DNA of 64,000 nucleotides from Flavobacteriales bacterium UBA1937 (GCA_002337005.1 DDFD01000028.1:1-64000), one strand, 5' to 3'; positions 43,159 to 52,247 are shown, numbered from the stretch's first letter. Numbers and translations: made by a program. Notes: generated by a model from the letters alone, not told the origin.

Positions 43159-43920
43159 ATGATATTTAGTACAAAAAAAGAGAAAAAATATACTTTTTTA
43201 GAAAGCGGAGAAGGGCATCCTTTGGTTCTGCTGCACGGTTTAATGGGTGGTTTGAGTAATTTTGAAAAAACAATTTCTTATTTTTCTAGCAGAGGGTTCA
43301 AGGTTTATGTTCCGCAGCTTCCTATTTATGATTTGCCTATTCTAAATACTAATCTTAATAGCATTGCAAAGTTTGTTGCCAGATTTATAGAAGATAAAAT
43401 TGGTAAAAAAGTGACTTTGGTAGGCAATTCTATGGGTGGTCATATTGGTCTTATTCTTACGCTAGCACATCCAGAATTGGTGCATTCTCTTGTTTTAACT
43501 GGTAGTTCTGGTTTATATGAAAGAAGCTTTGGAGAAACTTTCCCAAGAAGAGGAGACAGAGATTACATTAAGAAAAAAACCGAAGAAGTTTTTTATAATC
43601 CAGAAGTGGCCACAGAAGAATTAATAGACGAGGTTTTCGGGGTAGTAAATGATAGGATGAAGGGTATAAAGACCGTTTTACTGGCAAAAAGTGCGATTAA
43701 ACACAATATGCTAAATGATTTGCCGAAAATAAAACAACCAACTTGTATTATTTGGGGAAAACAAGATGGGGTTACACCACCAGATGTAGCAGAGGAAATG
43801 GATAAACAAATTCCTAATTCTGATTTGTATTGGATCGATGAATGCGGACATGCTGCCATGATGGAGAAACCAGAAGAATTTAATGAAATTCTGTACCACT
43901 GGTTGAAAGAAAAAATTTAG
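43159..43920 (+). CDS. alpha/beta hydrolase
   Basis: A 253-residue serine hydrolase. VLLHGLMGG forms the oxyanion region, GNSMGG the nucleophile elbow, IWGKQDGVTPP supplies the acid and ECGHAAMMEKPEEF the catalytic His. The lid between strands 6 and 7 is short. No signal peptide, so it is cytoplasmic. Substrate unknown; similar genes commonly neighbour engB in Flavobacteriia. Divergent from mraZ. Confidence 0.9.
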   Translation: MIFSTKKEKKYTFLESGEGHPLVLLHGLMGGLSNFEKTISYFSSRGFKVYVPQLPIYDLPILNTNLNSIAKFVARFIEDKIGKKVTLVGNSMGGHIGLILTLAHPELVHSLVLTGSSGLYERSFGETFPRRGDRDYIKKKTEEVFYNPEVATEELIDEVFGVVNDRMKGIKTVLLAKSAIKHNMLNDLPKIKQPTCIIWGKQDGVTPPDVAEEMDKQIPNSDLYWIDECGHAAMMEKPEEFNEILYHWLKEKI

Positions 43921-43942
43921 TCAACTTAGAAAAACTTATATT

Positions 43943-44010
43943 CTCGTAGATTTAGCAATTTGGGCAGATTTTTCTTAATCAGCTTTTATGCTAAAACTGC
44001 GAGTTTTTTT
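43943..44010 (+). repeat. CTCGCAGATT-type hairpin repeat, also acting as terminator
   Basis: CTCGTAGATTTAGCA (43943-43957) and TGCTAAAACTGCGAG (43989-44003) are near-perfect inverted arms (one mismatch, one G-T pair) around a 31-nt loop, followed by seven T. A second element of the same design occurs at 60049-60123. Confidence 0.75.
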
Positions 44011-44023
44011 ATAAAAAAACGAT

Positions 44024-44644
44024 ATGCAAATTAAAACAGCAATTTTTGTAAAATCTAGCGGAAAATGGCAAGAATGTCCAGAACCAGAACTTCCAGAATA
44101 TGCCTTTATTGGGAGAAGTAATGTAGGGAAATCTTCGCTCATTAATGCGATGATGAATCATAAAGATTTAGCAAAAACATCACAAACTCCGGGTAAAACT
44201 CAATTAATCAATCATTTTTTAGTGAATGAAAATTGGTATCTTACCGATTTACCAGGATATGGTTATGCCAAAGTTTCTAAAAGCTTAAGAAAAGATTTTG
44301 AAAAGCTCATTACCAATTATATTCTCAATAGAAAAAACTTGGTTAATCTTTTTGTTTTGATTGATATAAGACATACCCCACAAAAAATAGACTTAGAATT
44401 TATGGAATGGTGCGGAGAAAATGGCGTTCCTTTTTCTATCGTTTTTACCAAATTAGACAAATTGAAACCAGGCGCTGCAGATAGAAACATAGATGTTTAT
44501 AAAACTAAACTTCTAGAAACTTGGGAAGAGTTGCCAGATATCTATATCACTTCTGCCGAAAAAAAGATTGGAGGAGAAGAAATTCTGAAATTCATTGGAA
44601 AAACCAATGATTATTTGCAGAAAAATAAGATTAAATTTCAATAA
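44024..44644 (+). CDS. engB: ribosome-biogenesis GTPase EngB/YsxC
   Basis: A 206-residue P-loop GTPase needed for assembly of the large ribosomal subunit. G1 GRSNVGKSSL, G2 TPGKTQ, G3 DLPGYG, G4 TKLDK and G5 TSA are all present. Normal length. Its stop overlaps the elaA start (TAATG). Confidence 0.96.
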   Translation: MQIKTAIFVKSSGKWQECPEPELPEYAFIGRSNVGKSSLINAMMNHKDLAKTSQTPGKTQLINHFLVNENWYLTDLPGYGYAKVSKSLRKDFEKLITNYILNRKNLVNLFVLIDIRHTPQKIDLEFMEWCGENGVPFSIVFTKLDKLKPGAADRNIDVYKTKLLETWEELPDIYITSAEKKIGGEEILKFIGKTNDYLQKNKIKFQ

Positions 44645-45093
44645 TGGAGAATATTACTTGGAGCATAAAATCTTTTGAAGAATTATCTACCAAAGAATTG
44701 TACGAAATCTTGAAGGCAAGACAAGAAGTTTTCGTGGTAGAGCAAACTTGCTATTATCTAGATGCGGATGGAAGTGATGAAAAAGCACTTCATCTTTGGG
44801 CAGAAAAGCAGGGAAAAATTGTAGCCTATTGTAGAATTTTTTCACAAGGAATAAAATATCCTGAAACATCAATTGGTAGAGTGCTCACGCATCCCGAATT
44901 TAGAAATTTACAATTGGGAAAAATCTTAATGAAATTTGCTCTGCAAGCTATAGAAATACGGTTTAAGACAAAAGAATGTAGAATTTCGGCACAAGATTAT
45001 TTGCTGGATTTTTACAAAAATTTTGGATTTACTGACACTGGGAAAAAATATCTAGAAGATGATATACCACATACAGAAATGGTGAGAATTTAA
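44644..45093 (+). CDS. ElaA-type GNAT acetyltransferase
   Basis: A 149-residue ElaA-family protein: LYEILKARQEVFVVEQTCYY at the start, then GRVLTHPEFRNLQLGKILM containing the acetyl-CoA loop, and SAQDYLLDFYKNFGF near the end. Substrate not established for this family. It shares one base with the engB stop codon, so it is translationally coupled. The terminator palindrome begins before its stop codon. Confidence 0.9.
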   Translation: MENITWSIKSFEELSTKELYEILKARQEVFVVEQTCYYLDADGSDEKALHLWAEKQGKIVAYCRIFSQGIKYPETSIGRVLTHPEFRNLQLGKILMKFALQAIEIRFKTKECRISAQDYLLDFYKNFGFTDTGKKYLEDDIPHTEMVRI

Positions 45094-45112
45094 ATTCTCA
45101 CCATTTTGTGTT
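45077..45112 (+). terminator. elaA terminator, perfect 30-bp palindrome
   Basis: AAATGGTGAGAATTT is followed immediately by its exact reverse complement (45077-45106), then TGTGTTCTTT. It overlaps the elaA stop codon. Read on the minus strand it may also end the short transcript predicted from the promoter at 45174-45217. Confidence 0.8.
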
Positions 45113-45173
45113 CTTTACTTGCGTTATGGTAAAAGAACCGAAGATATAATAGTTGGTTTTTTAGTTTGTGATT

Positions 45174-45217
45174 CAAAGATATTATTAAAATAAATCTCAA
45201 CATTACGGAAATCCTGA
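45174..45217 (-). promoter_or_regulatory. regulon promoter, site 4 (minus strand, downstream of the seven-gene operon)
   Basis: On the minus strand TCAGGATTTCCGTA (45217-45204) lies exactly 22 bp before TATCTTTG (45181-45174), a perfect TAnnTTTG. One half-site is weaker than in the other copies. The only thing downstream is 67 bp of non-coding DNA and then the 3' end of elaA in antisense, so a short RNA is the likely product. Confidence 0.5.
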
Positions 45218-45233
45218 AGACGATTTAGAGAAA

Positions 45234-45731
45234 TTAATTATATATGCTTATTTCTAATTTTGGAGAAAGAGATAATAATATTTGATTATAAATAGGAACA
45301 ATTAAAAAGCTTATCATTACGATAAGAGTAGCAAAGAGTAAAAAGTATCCATATTGATCCGAATTGTATTTTTCAATAATATTTATTTTTTCAAAGACAA
45401 CTTTTAAAAGAACAAAAGCCAGAAAATAAGAAATAATACTTATTAATATTCCGGAGGTACAAAATATTGAAACAATTCTTAAAAATTCAGATCTTGATGC
45501 TTGATTTTTAGATAAAATCACATAAGAATCTTGAATAACCGTTACCATTTCTTTTCCAAAAAAACTTGCACTAACTAAAATGCCACAAAAAATAATTGCA
45601 TAATAATTGAAATTATCCTCTGCTATTGCTTCTTTTTTTATTTTTTTCGTGATAATTTTACTTACAAATATTGTCAAAAAAGTGTAAACTAGAATTGTTG
45701 TTGTAAGAAATAAAATTTTATTGATTTCCAT
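45234..45731 (-). CDS. four-TM membrane protein of unknown function, last gene of the seven-gene operon
   Basis: A 165-residue protein with four hydrophobic segments (about 5-25, 43-60, 85-118 and 128-153) and a short charged segment after the first. No recognised family. It overlaps the upstream transglutaminase-like gene by 14 bp, so it is translated with it and may form a complex with it in the inner membrane. Confidence 0.7.
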   Translation of the reverse strand: MEINKILFLTTTILVYTFLTIFVSKIITKKIKKEAIAEDNFNYYAIIFCGILVSASFFGKEMVTVIQDSYVILSKNQASRSEFLRIVSIFCTSGILISIISYFLAFVLLKVVFEKINIIEKYNSDQYGYFLLFATLIVMISFLIVPIYNQILLSLSPKLEISIYN

Positions 45732-47517
45732 AATTGTTTGATTTTAAGGTTATTTTCCATTTGTTTTGATTAGCTGTTTCTATTGGGATAATTCCTGGAG
45801 GAATGAAATCTGTGGTTTCCCAAACTATATATTTTTTTCCAAAATAATTAAATTTTTGTCCATCAATTGGTAAGTTTATAGCAATTATTGAGTGACTATA
45901 AAAGTTACTTGACAAAAGTAGCACATCATAATTGTAGTGATCAAGTAAGGTGTAAAGTAATAAAGTACGAGTGTCACAATCTCCTTTTAAATTAGCTAAA
46001 AATTCAACTGGAGAATTGATGCCATTTCTTTGATTTGGATCACAATTCGCATTTGGTGATTTAAAATATTCTTTAATAAATTGTTCTTTATACAAAGTAG
46101 GGTCACAATTTTTATCAAGAACTAATGAATATGGAATATCTTGAACAAAACTCACAATCATTTCAGCGAATTGCAAATTATTTAGTTTTTTTTGTTTTCT
46201 TAAATTATCAAATAATTGATATATCCCTGTAATATAATTTTTATCATTTTCTTTCAGTGAGTGAATAAAATATCCATAATCACTTTCTGGAAGATTATTT
46301 TTATATTGGTGAGAGTATTTCAAATCTCTTGCTTTTATGCTATATTTTCCTTCGTATTCGTTTTTTGAATAATCTTTCCATTTTCTAAAGTGTGTAATCA
46401 AAGAATCATTATAAGTAGGATTTTGTGAGTCTTTTACTTTTTCAATTGTGCGAATTTCTGTTGGTTCATCTTTTACTTTAGGAATATTGACAGCAGTTTT
46501 TGGTGATTGAAATGTTCTTAAAATACTTGAAATAAAAATTATAAAAAACAAAATACTAATAATAGGCAGTAAAAATTGCATCAAAGGACGGAAAAATCTT
46601 ATGATTAGTCCTAATATAATAAATGGTAAAAAATAAATTAAATAAGGGAAAAATATAATGATAAGAATAGTCCAAAAAATAATTCCTAAAACAGTGCCAC
46701 AACCTACATTTTCCTGATAATTGTTATTTCTGTATTTCCAATTTCCCCAATATTTTCCCTTTTTATCTTTATACCAATATTGTTCGCGATAATATTTTCC
46801 TTTATATTCTTTTTCTCCAGTTCTAATATTGGTTTTTATGAGAGCTAATTCTTCCCAATTTCCCCAATAGGTTTTGGTTTTACATTCGCACCAATATTCT
46901 TTTCTAAAACGACTATGCAAAAACTCTGTTTTTCCTGTAGGAATTTTTGTAGGAATACAAATTTCTGGCTCTTTAATATAGATTTTTTCTTCAATTTCTA
47001 TATTTTCTTCATCTGCAATAAACCCGAAAATTTCTCCTTCTATAACTCCGAAAGATTCTTTTCCGTCTGTTTGTTGTAGTTTTTGAGAAATATTCCTTCT
47101 TTCAGTAAATTGAGAATGATGAATGCTTATGTGATAATAATCTGACCCTTTTTTTATACACGTAGAAATCTTTTCTGGAAGATTTTTTTCAGGAAATTTT
47201 TTAATTTCGTCATAAGGTGGTACTTCTTCTAATTTTTCAACATTAAATAGTTCTGAGTCATAGATTTCTATGTTATAAAACTTACTTATGGTATTTTCTC
47301 CTTCAAACTGACCACGATACTTTCCTTTTAGGATGCCTTTAACATGTGTTTTTCTTTCTTGTTTCCCCCAATATTTAATAATGTAAAATTTTCCCTTCTC
47401 ATCTTCCATTATATCCGAAACATAATGAGGTTTTGGAATTTCTGGAGAAGTTCCCTCAATTGTCTCTGATTGTGATTCAGAAATATTTGATTTATTTATT
47501 TTAAAAAAATTAAACAC
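45718..47517 (-). CDS. membrane-anchored transglutaminase-like cysteine protease
   Basis: A 599-residue protein in three parts. Residues 1-270 are cytoplasmic and contain strand-rich repeats, including WGNW at 218-221 and 257-260 in similar surroundings. Residues 273-333 hold two to three TM segments. The C-terminal domain (about 430-599) resembles transglutaminase-like peptidases: Cys514 in GDCDTRT, His542 in YSHSIIAI and Asp570 in WETTD form a plausible triad. The start is GTG. A periplasmic protease or transamidase is inferred; the substrate is unknown. It lies between the DUF4407-like genes and the four-TM gene. Confidence 0.7.
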   Translation of the reverse strand: MFNFFKINKSNISESQSETIEGTSPEIPKPHYVSDIMEDEKGKFYIIKYWGKQERKTHVKGILKGKYRGQFEGENTISKFYNIEIYDSELFNVEKLEEVPPYDEIKKFPEKNLPEKISTCIKKGSDYYHISIHHSQFTERRNISQKLQQTDGKESFGVIEGEIFGFIADEENIEIEEKIYIKEPEICIPTKIPTGKTEFLHSRFRKEYWCECKTKTYWGNWEELALIKTNIRTGEKEYKGKYYREQYWYKDKKGKYWGNWKYRNNNYQENVGCGTVLGIIFWTILIIIFFPYLIYFLPFIILGLIIRFFRPLMQFLLPIISILFFIIFISSILRTFQSPKTAVNIPKVKDEPTEIRTIEKVKDSQNPTYNDSLITHFRKWKDYSKNEYEGKYSIKARDLKYSHQYKNNLPESDYGYFIHSLKENDKNYITGIYQLFDNLRKQKKLNNLQFAEMIVSFVQDIPYSLVLDKNCDPTLYKEQFIKEYFKSPNANCDPNQRNGINSPVEFLANLKGDCDTRTLLLYTLLDHYNYDVLLLSSNFYSHSIIAINLPIDGQKFNYFGKKYIVWETTDFIPPGIIPIETANQNKWKITLKSNNYGNQ

Positions 47518-47559
47518 TTTTTGTGAGTTTGGTATTTAAATTATCAGATAATATTAAGA

Positions 47560-48948
47560 TTAGTCATTATTTTCTTTTTCATTATTATAAATGAACTCTA
47601 AAAAATCTTTTTCAGACTTATGCTGCACTTCTACAAATAATTTTTGTGTACGAAAAGGAGGGTTTTTCCAAAATTGATATTTTTCAGTGAAGATGTCTGC
47701 AATTTCTTTCTTGGTTTCGTCTAGCATTATGTAATATTTTTCTGGACAGTGGTTTTTTAGTTTCTCTAGTTCACTGAAAATTTTTGTTTCTAGTTCTTTG
47801 TTTAGTATTTCTATTTTATTTTGCAAAGTGTTTCCGTAGTTATGAAGATGTATCTCATATTCCTTTTTTATGAGTGATGATTCATATCTTTGCTTTTCTA
47901 TAAAAAATTCCGTCTTTTTTCCAATTCTATATTTTTTATAAATAGGAAAAGAGAAAACAAAGATTGATAATAGAGTTATGAACCAAGATAGCGGGTTTTC
48001 TTTTAGAATAATTTTCATAGAAGTTATATAAAAGTTGCTTTTATTGATTAGTTTTTCTAGGCTATCGTAGCGTTCTTTTTTTTCTATAATGATAGTGGTG
48101 ATATTTTTTTTATACCTTTCAAAATCATTTTTGAGATAGGGATTTGTAAAATTTATTTTGGCGATTTCATCTAGAAAAATTTCGTTATTGTTCTTTTCAT
48201 TTAAGAGAAGGTCTTCTATTTTATCATATAGGACGTCAAATTGCTGTTTATTTTTTTTATTAAAAGGCAAACTTTTAAGATTTTCGAGTTTTTTCTGAAG
48301 AGAGGTTCCTCTTAATAAAGTAAAATAATCACCACTAACTTTTTCATCTAGAGTTAAATAAGAATTATGTAATTGAACAGAATCATTAATGCTCATAAAT
48401 TTTACCTTTTCTTCAAATTGGTTTCTATATTGTGTTTCTTTTTTCACAAATGAAGAATCGGCAGAAAGTATTTCGGTCAGTTTAAATTCTATTTTATAGC
48501 GATTTAGAGAGCGGTCAGATGATTTTTTTAGTAATAAAACATTGAGAGGTTGAGCTACAATTATTGCAATAAAAATAATGAAAACATACCTCAAAAAGAA
48601 TGAAATATTATAATCAAAAACAAGGGGTTTTACTTCACCTATAACCTTACCATTTTTTTTGATGGGAGTTGGTAGAAGAATAGGTGAGATAGTATAAATC
48701 AAAAAAACATAAATTAGGGCAATTAGTAACCCCCAAAAAATTCCTATTGGTGTAGATAAAAATAAATTTCCCTGAAAAGCATTATACAAAAAGGAAAATC
48801 CACTAATACAGCAAAGAGTAAAAATTACAAACACGAACAAGCCAATTCCAACAAAAGCATTGCTTGTTCCGCTTTTGTTAATCATCTGAAAATCATCTCC
48901 TGAAAATTTCAGGAAAAAATTTTTAATGGAAGAATTATTGTCGTTCAT
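47560..48948 (-). CDS. divergent DUF4407-like membrane coiled-coil protein
   Basis: A 462-residue protein with the same layout as its upstream neighbour: three TM segments near the N-terminus (about 26-50, 62-86, 113-137), a long Lys/Glu-rich helical region (about 140-315), a fourth TM (about 321-337) and a coiled C-terminal tail. The first segment is preceded by FSGDDFQM, matching the CAGGDAFL of the neighbour. It appears to be an ancient, strongly diverged duplicate. Function unknown. Confidence 0.65.
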   Translation of the reverse strand: MNDNNSSIKNFFLKFSGDDFQMINKSGTSNAFVGIGLFVFVIFTLCCISGFSFLYNAFQGNLFLSTPIGIFWGLLIALIYVFLIYTISPILLPTPIKKNGKVIGEVKPLVFDYNISFFLRYVFIIFIAIIVAQPLNVLLLKKSSDRSLNRYKIEFKLTEILSADSSFVKKETQYRNQFEEKVKFMSINDSVQLHNSYLTLDEKVSGDYFTLLRGTSLQKKLENLKSLPFNKKNKQQFDVLYDKIEDLLLNEKNNNEIFLDEIAKINFTNPYLKNDFERYKKNITTIIIEKKERYDSLEKLINKSNFYITSMKIILKENPLSWFITLLSIFVFSFPIYKKYRIGKKTEFFIEKQRYESSLIKKEYEIHLHNYGNTLQNKIEILNKELETKIFSELEKLKNHCPEKYYIMLDETKKEIADIFTEKYQFWKNPPFRTQKLFVEVQHKSEKDFLEFIYNNEKENND

Positions 48949-48960
48949 TTTAATTCGGAG

Positions 48961-50202
48961 TTATATTTCTTGAATATATTTTTCTGGGTTTTCGTCTATT
49001 TTTTGTTTTTCTCTTTCTTTGTATTTTTCTACGGCATAATCTGTAAGTTCCTTTTGGATTTCTGCAATTTTCACTTTTTCAAATATTAATTTATCTGCTT
49101 CGTGATTAATGACAAGATGTCTTTCTATACCTTCTTTGTCAGTATATAAATCATACCTCACTTCTATCCCATTTTCTGCAAGTTTCATTTCATTTCTATT
49201 TTCATAGAGGTAATCATAAGGCGATTTTATAAGCATCATTTTAAAAAATATAGGCGTGAGTTCTATTGCTAGAAAAAGCAGAGTAATAAAAATTGTAATT
49301 AGAGTTCCTGCCACTTCGTGAGCTTTTTTAATACGGATGAGCAAACCATCTAAACTTGCGGCTTTTTTGCCAGCATCTGCAATGTCTTGTTTGTATTTTG
49401 CTTCGTTTTCTGCTTTGTCTTGTTCAGCTTTTTTGTATTCTGGTGTTTGTTTTAGAGTTGCAATCTTAGTTTCTGTTTCACCTTTTAACCTTTCAAATTG
49501 CTTTGCTCTAGGTCCATAATCGGCACCATTTCCATTTTTTCCAGAAATTTCTGCGGATAAGTTTGCAGAATATTCAGATGACATTTTTTGTAAATCATCA
49601 ATGTCTTTTTGAATTTTCCCAAGATTTTTTTCGGTTTGTTCATTTGCCTTTTTAAAATTTGTTTCGGCGAGATTAATGAGATTTGTTTTTTCTTTTTCTT
49701 GTTCCTTTTGGATTTCTAAATCAATTTCTGTTTTAAACATTCTTATTTCCACAGGTTTAGAAATAGAGATTGCAATAATACATCCCATAATTAGTCTTGG
49801 TAATGAGCTTTTAAATTCTTGCATTGTAATTGCTTCGGTTCCATCACCTTTTCCTGTACTTGTTACAATAAATCTGTCTATATTATAAATCATCAATCCC
49901 CAGATAATTCCAAAAATAATAGAAAAAATTACCGTTGGAATATCAATAGGGATTTCTGTTGCGCTTTTAGCAACTTGCATTTTATCTAAAACATTTTCTG
50001 TTTTTGGAGAAAATATAGTATAAAAAGCATAACCACCAGAAAGTGATGCCATAATTCCTGTGGCAAGAACTATTCCTCCCATACAAAAGTATTTTACTTG
50101 ATCAGAATATGTTGCCCTTTCTAGTAAAAAAGCATCACCACCAGCGCAGTTCCACATAAATTTCATTAGATTGCTTGGCTTTGGCGTAGTATAATTTTCC
50201 AT
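48961..50202 (-). CDS. DUF4407 membrane protein
   Basis: A 413-residue DUF4407 protein. The N-terminal WNCAGGDAFLLE is the family hallmark. Three TM segments (about 38-64, 88-112, 132-150) are followed by a long coiled coil (about 155-290), a fourth TM (297-321) and a charged cytoplasmic tail. With an even number of TM segments, the coil probably lies in the periplasm. The family's function is unknown. It starts on the last base of the upstream stop (TAATG) and its divergent duplicate follows after 12 bp. Confidence 0.8.
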   Translation of the reverse strand: MENYTTPKPSNLMKFMWNCAGGDAFLLERATYSDQVKYFCMGGIVLATGIMASLSGGYAFYTIFSPKTENVLDKMQVAKSATEIPIDIPTVIFSIIFGIIWGLMIYNIDRFIVTSTGKGDGTEAITMQEFKSSLPRLIMGCIIAISISKPVEIRMFKTEIDLEIQKEQEKEKTNLINLAETNFKKANEQTEKNLGKIQKDIDDLQKMSSEYSANLSAEISGKNGNGADYGPRAKQFERLKGETETKIATLKQTPEYKKAEQDKAENEAKYKQDIADAGKKAASLDGLLIRIKKAHEVAGTLITIFITLLFLAIELTPIFFKMMLIKSPYDYLYENRNEMKLAENGIEVRYDLYTDKEGIERHLVINHEADKLIFEKVKIAEIQKELTDYAVEKYKEREKQKIDENPEKYIQEI

Positions 50203-50753
50203 TATATATAGTTTTTGATGTTAAATGAAGTTGGTTGATATTTTAAAGAGTATTTTTTGATTTGAGGTTTAGGAATATTGGTTTGAATTGTTTTTGCCAC
50301 AGTTTCAAAATTATTTTGAATGTATGCAAGTCTTAAATTAATTATTTCAACCTCAAATGTTTCAAGAAAAGTGGGTTCTAGTTTTTCAGGAAATATTTTA
50401 TTAGTTACACTAAATTCTAGAAAAAAGGTTTCTTTTTTTCTAAACCCATAAACAATAAATTCTAAAGAATTTGGCATTTGATTATTAAAAATTTCTATTA
50501 CTTGTGGATTTATAGATTTATGAAATCCTTTTAGTTCATAATATAATGCGTTTTCAAAATCATAAGCTAATGTGAAAACAGATTTATCAAAAACTATTTT
50601 ATTAGAAAAATAAAGAGTTTTCTTTTTTAGAATTCTATTTCGCTTGAGAAGAATTTTCATAAATTTTCCATAAATCTTTAGTCTAAAAGAGATATTTATT
50701 AGGATTTTTCTAATAGAGCTTGTAAAAGTGAAATATTTTAAAATATTGACCAT
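50202..50753 (-). CDS. unrecognised protein in the seven-gene operon
   Basis: A 183-residue protein not matched to any family I know. The first 45 residues are very basic (RLKIYGKFMKILLKRNRILKK-like composition) without a clear TM segment; the remainder alternates short strands and helices (TLAYDFENALYYELKGF, SLEFIVYGFRKKETFFLEF). No Cys pair or catalytic motif. It is very AT-rich. Its stop overlaps the DUF4407 start by one base, so it is a genuine translated member of the operon. Confidence 0.55.
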   Translation of the reverse strand: MVNILKYFTFTSSIRKILINISFRLKIYGKFMKILLKRNRILKKKTLYFSNKIVFDKSVFTLAYDFENALYYELKGFHKSINPQVIEIFNNQMPNSLEFIVYGFRKKETFFLEFSVTNKIFPEKLEPTFLETFEVEIINLRLAYIQNNFETVAKTIQTNIPKPQIKKYSLKYQPTSFNIKNYI

Positions 50754-50767
50754 TCTAAAATTTTATA

Positions 50768-51115
50768 TTATTTACATTCAGCGCAATAACTCCTATCAAC
50801 ATACACTTTACTATTCCCAGAATAGTAATAGCAACCGCCTCTTTTTCCTACGTATAACTCATGTCCATTATATGAGCATTTTTTCGTTGAGGTTTTTTTT
50901 GGGGTATAATTATTAGCATAAAATGATTGTTTGCTAGATCCACTATTGCAGACGCCACAAGTTCCACCAGACTTGCAATGTCCACATCTGGAACAATTGG
51001 AACAAGCAGAGCAATTGGCAGAGCCGGTACACTTACCATTATGTTTGTTTTCAAGTTTTATATTGTTAGATGCTAATAAAGAAACAAATGAAAAAAGATA
51101 GATTATAGATTTCAT
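50768..51115 (-). CDS. small secreted cysteine-rich protein
   Basis: A 115-residue protein with a signal peptide (about 1-17). Residues 29-57 contain nine cysteines in a CxxC-like pattern (SACSNCSRCGHCKSG), suited to metal binding or disulfide cross-linking. The C-terminus (about 80-113: GHELYVGKRGGCYYYSG, then SYCAEC) resembles the short G-x-RGG-x-YY module seen in phage and bacterial surface proteins. It starts one base after the nuclease gene stop. Possible roles are a toxin, a metal scavenger or a structural partner of the membrane proteins. Confidence 0.7.
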   Translation of the reverse strand: MKSIIYLFSFVSLLASNNIKLENKHNGKCTGSANCSACSNCSRCGHCKSGGTCGVCNSGSSKQSFYANNYTPKKTSTKKCSYNGHELYVGKRGGCYYYSGNSKVYVDRSYCAECK

Positions 51116-51116
51116 A

Positions 51117-52172
51117 TTAGTAATTTTCTAAAGTTTTATGAAGTTCATTTCTGAAATTGTAGATCTCTTCCAGTGTGTTAAGTAATATTTTTTCTCCAGA
51201 ATCTTTTCCGTTATGAAATAGTTCAATATATTTTTTAGAAGTATTAAAATGAAATCTACAAATTGGTTTACGGTTATTGTCATCTAATAAGACACCAAAA
51301 TAAGATTGTGTATCTCTTCCTGCAATTCTATCTAAAGAAGTTTTTTCTCTAAGAATTGCTTTGATAATGTAAAAAGCTTCAATTTCTTCTTCTGTTGTAG
51401 TGCTTTTACTTTCTGACTTTTCATCAATAGAAATTTCTTGTTTTTCAGACTCTATTTTTTCATTTATGCTTAATGCAGATTTTAAACGAGAGCTTATAGA
51501 TTCATTAATAGAAATACTCAATGCTCTTTTGGTATATTCTTTAAAAGCAATCATTCTATTGGCTGTGAGAGGTTTGTCAAAAAATTTATTAACAAGAAGT
51601 TTTACTAGTTCATCTGAAGGATTTTCTATTTCTTTTTCAAATTCGTTTCTAATGGCTTTTATATATTTCATTGCTTCAGCCGAATCAAGAATATTAGCAA
51701 GACTATATTCAGATTTTGTAAAATTTTGTAAAATTTTGATGGTATTATCTTTTAAGTCTTCTAAATTTACTGTAAGAAATGGTTTGTCATCCATAATGTT
51801 TGGTTTTTCCAAATCTGAATAGAAATTATAAACAATACCATTAGTTAGTACCCCAAATCTAGCCTTTGAAACGTGATAATATCTGTGAAGTTGAGAGTTA
51901 TGTGCATCTGCATTCTCTTTCCAACTTTTGCATTCTATAATAAGAATTGGTTCCTCATCTTTTTTAATTAGATAATCTACTTTCTCTCCCTTTTTGGTTC
52001 CAATGTCGGCTATGTATTCTGGAATAACTTCTGTAGGATTAAAAACATCATAACCTAAAATTTGTATAAAAGGCATTACAAAAGCATTTTTTGTTGCTTC
52101 TTCAGTTTGTATCTGATCTTTAAGTCCGTTAACTCTTTGGTGAAGTTGTTCTAGTTTGATTTTTAATTCCAT
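51117..52172 (-). CDS. HsdR_N-like PD-(D/E)XK nuclease, first gene of the operon
   Basis: A 351-residue protein of the stand-alone type I restriction R-subunit N-terminal family (COG4748-like). The nuclease core is visible: Glu in TEEATKNAFVMPFIQILGYDVF, Asp in GEKVDYLIKK and IIECKSW (ExK). It lacks helicase domains and has no specificity or methylase genes nearby, so it is not a complete restriction system. The C-terminal 100 residues form a second domain (SYFGVLLDDNNRKPICRF) often found with this nuclease. It is preceded by a regulated promoter and heads seven packed genes. Confidence 0.8.
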   Translation of the reverse strand: MELKIKLEQLHQRVNGLKDQIQTEEATKNAFVMPFIQILGYDVFNPTEVIPEYIADIGTKKGEKVDYLIKKDEEPILIIECKSWKENADAHNSQLHRYYHVSKARFGVLTNGIVYNFYSDLEKPNIMDDKPFLTVNLEDLKDNTIKILQNFTKSEYSLANILDSAEAMKYIKAIRNEFEKEIENPSDELVKLLVNKFFDKPLTANRMIAFKEYTKRALSISINESISSRLKSALSINEKIESEKQEISIDEKSESKSTTTEEEIEAFYIIKAILREKTSLDRIAGRDTQSYFGVLLDDNNRKPICRFHFNTSKKYIELFHNGKDSGEKILLNTLEEIYNFRNELHKTLENY

Positions 52173-52197
52173 AGCTTTTGTTCTTATAACTTTTTGT

Positions 52198-52241
52198 CAA
52201 ATTTATATTGATTAAAAAACATGTCCTTACGGGAATCCATA
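52198..52241 (-). promoter_or_regulatory. regulon promoter, site 1 (seven-gene operon)
   Basis: Minus-strand TATGGATTCCCGTA (52241-52228) is followed after exactly 22 bp by TAAATTTG (52205-52198). The nuclease ATG lies 25 nt further on. The box is centred near -41 from the predicted start, a usual position for an activator that touches RNA polymerase. Confidence 0.6.
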
Positions 52242-52247
52242 AAAACT

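Noticed and set aside
45234..50202. Prophage holin/lysis cassette
   Set aside because: There are several small membrane proteins but no phage structural, integrase or lysin genes and no attachment sites.
51117..52172. A complete type I restriction-modification locus
   Set aside because: Only an HsdR_N-like nuclease domain is present; no helicase part, HsdM or HsdS gene lies nearby.
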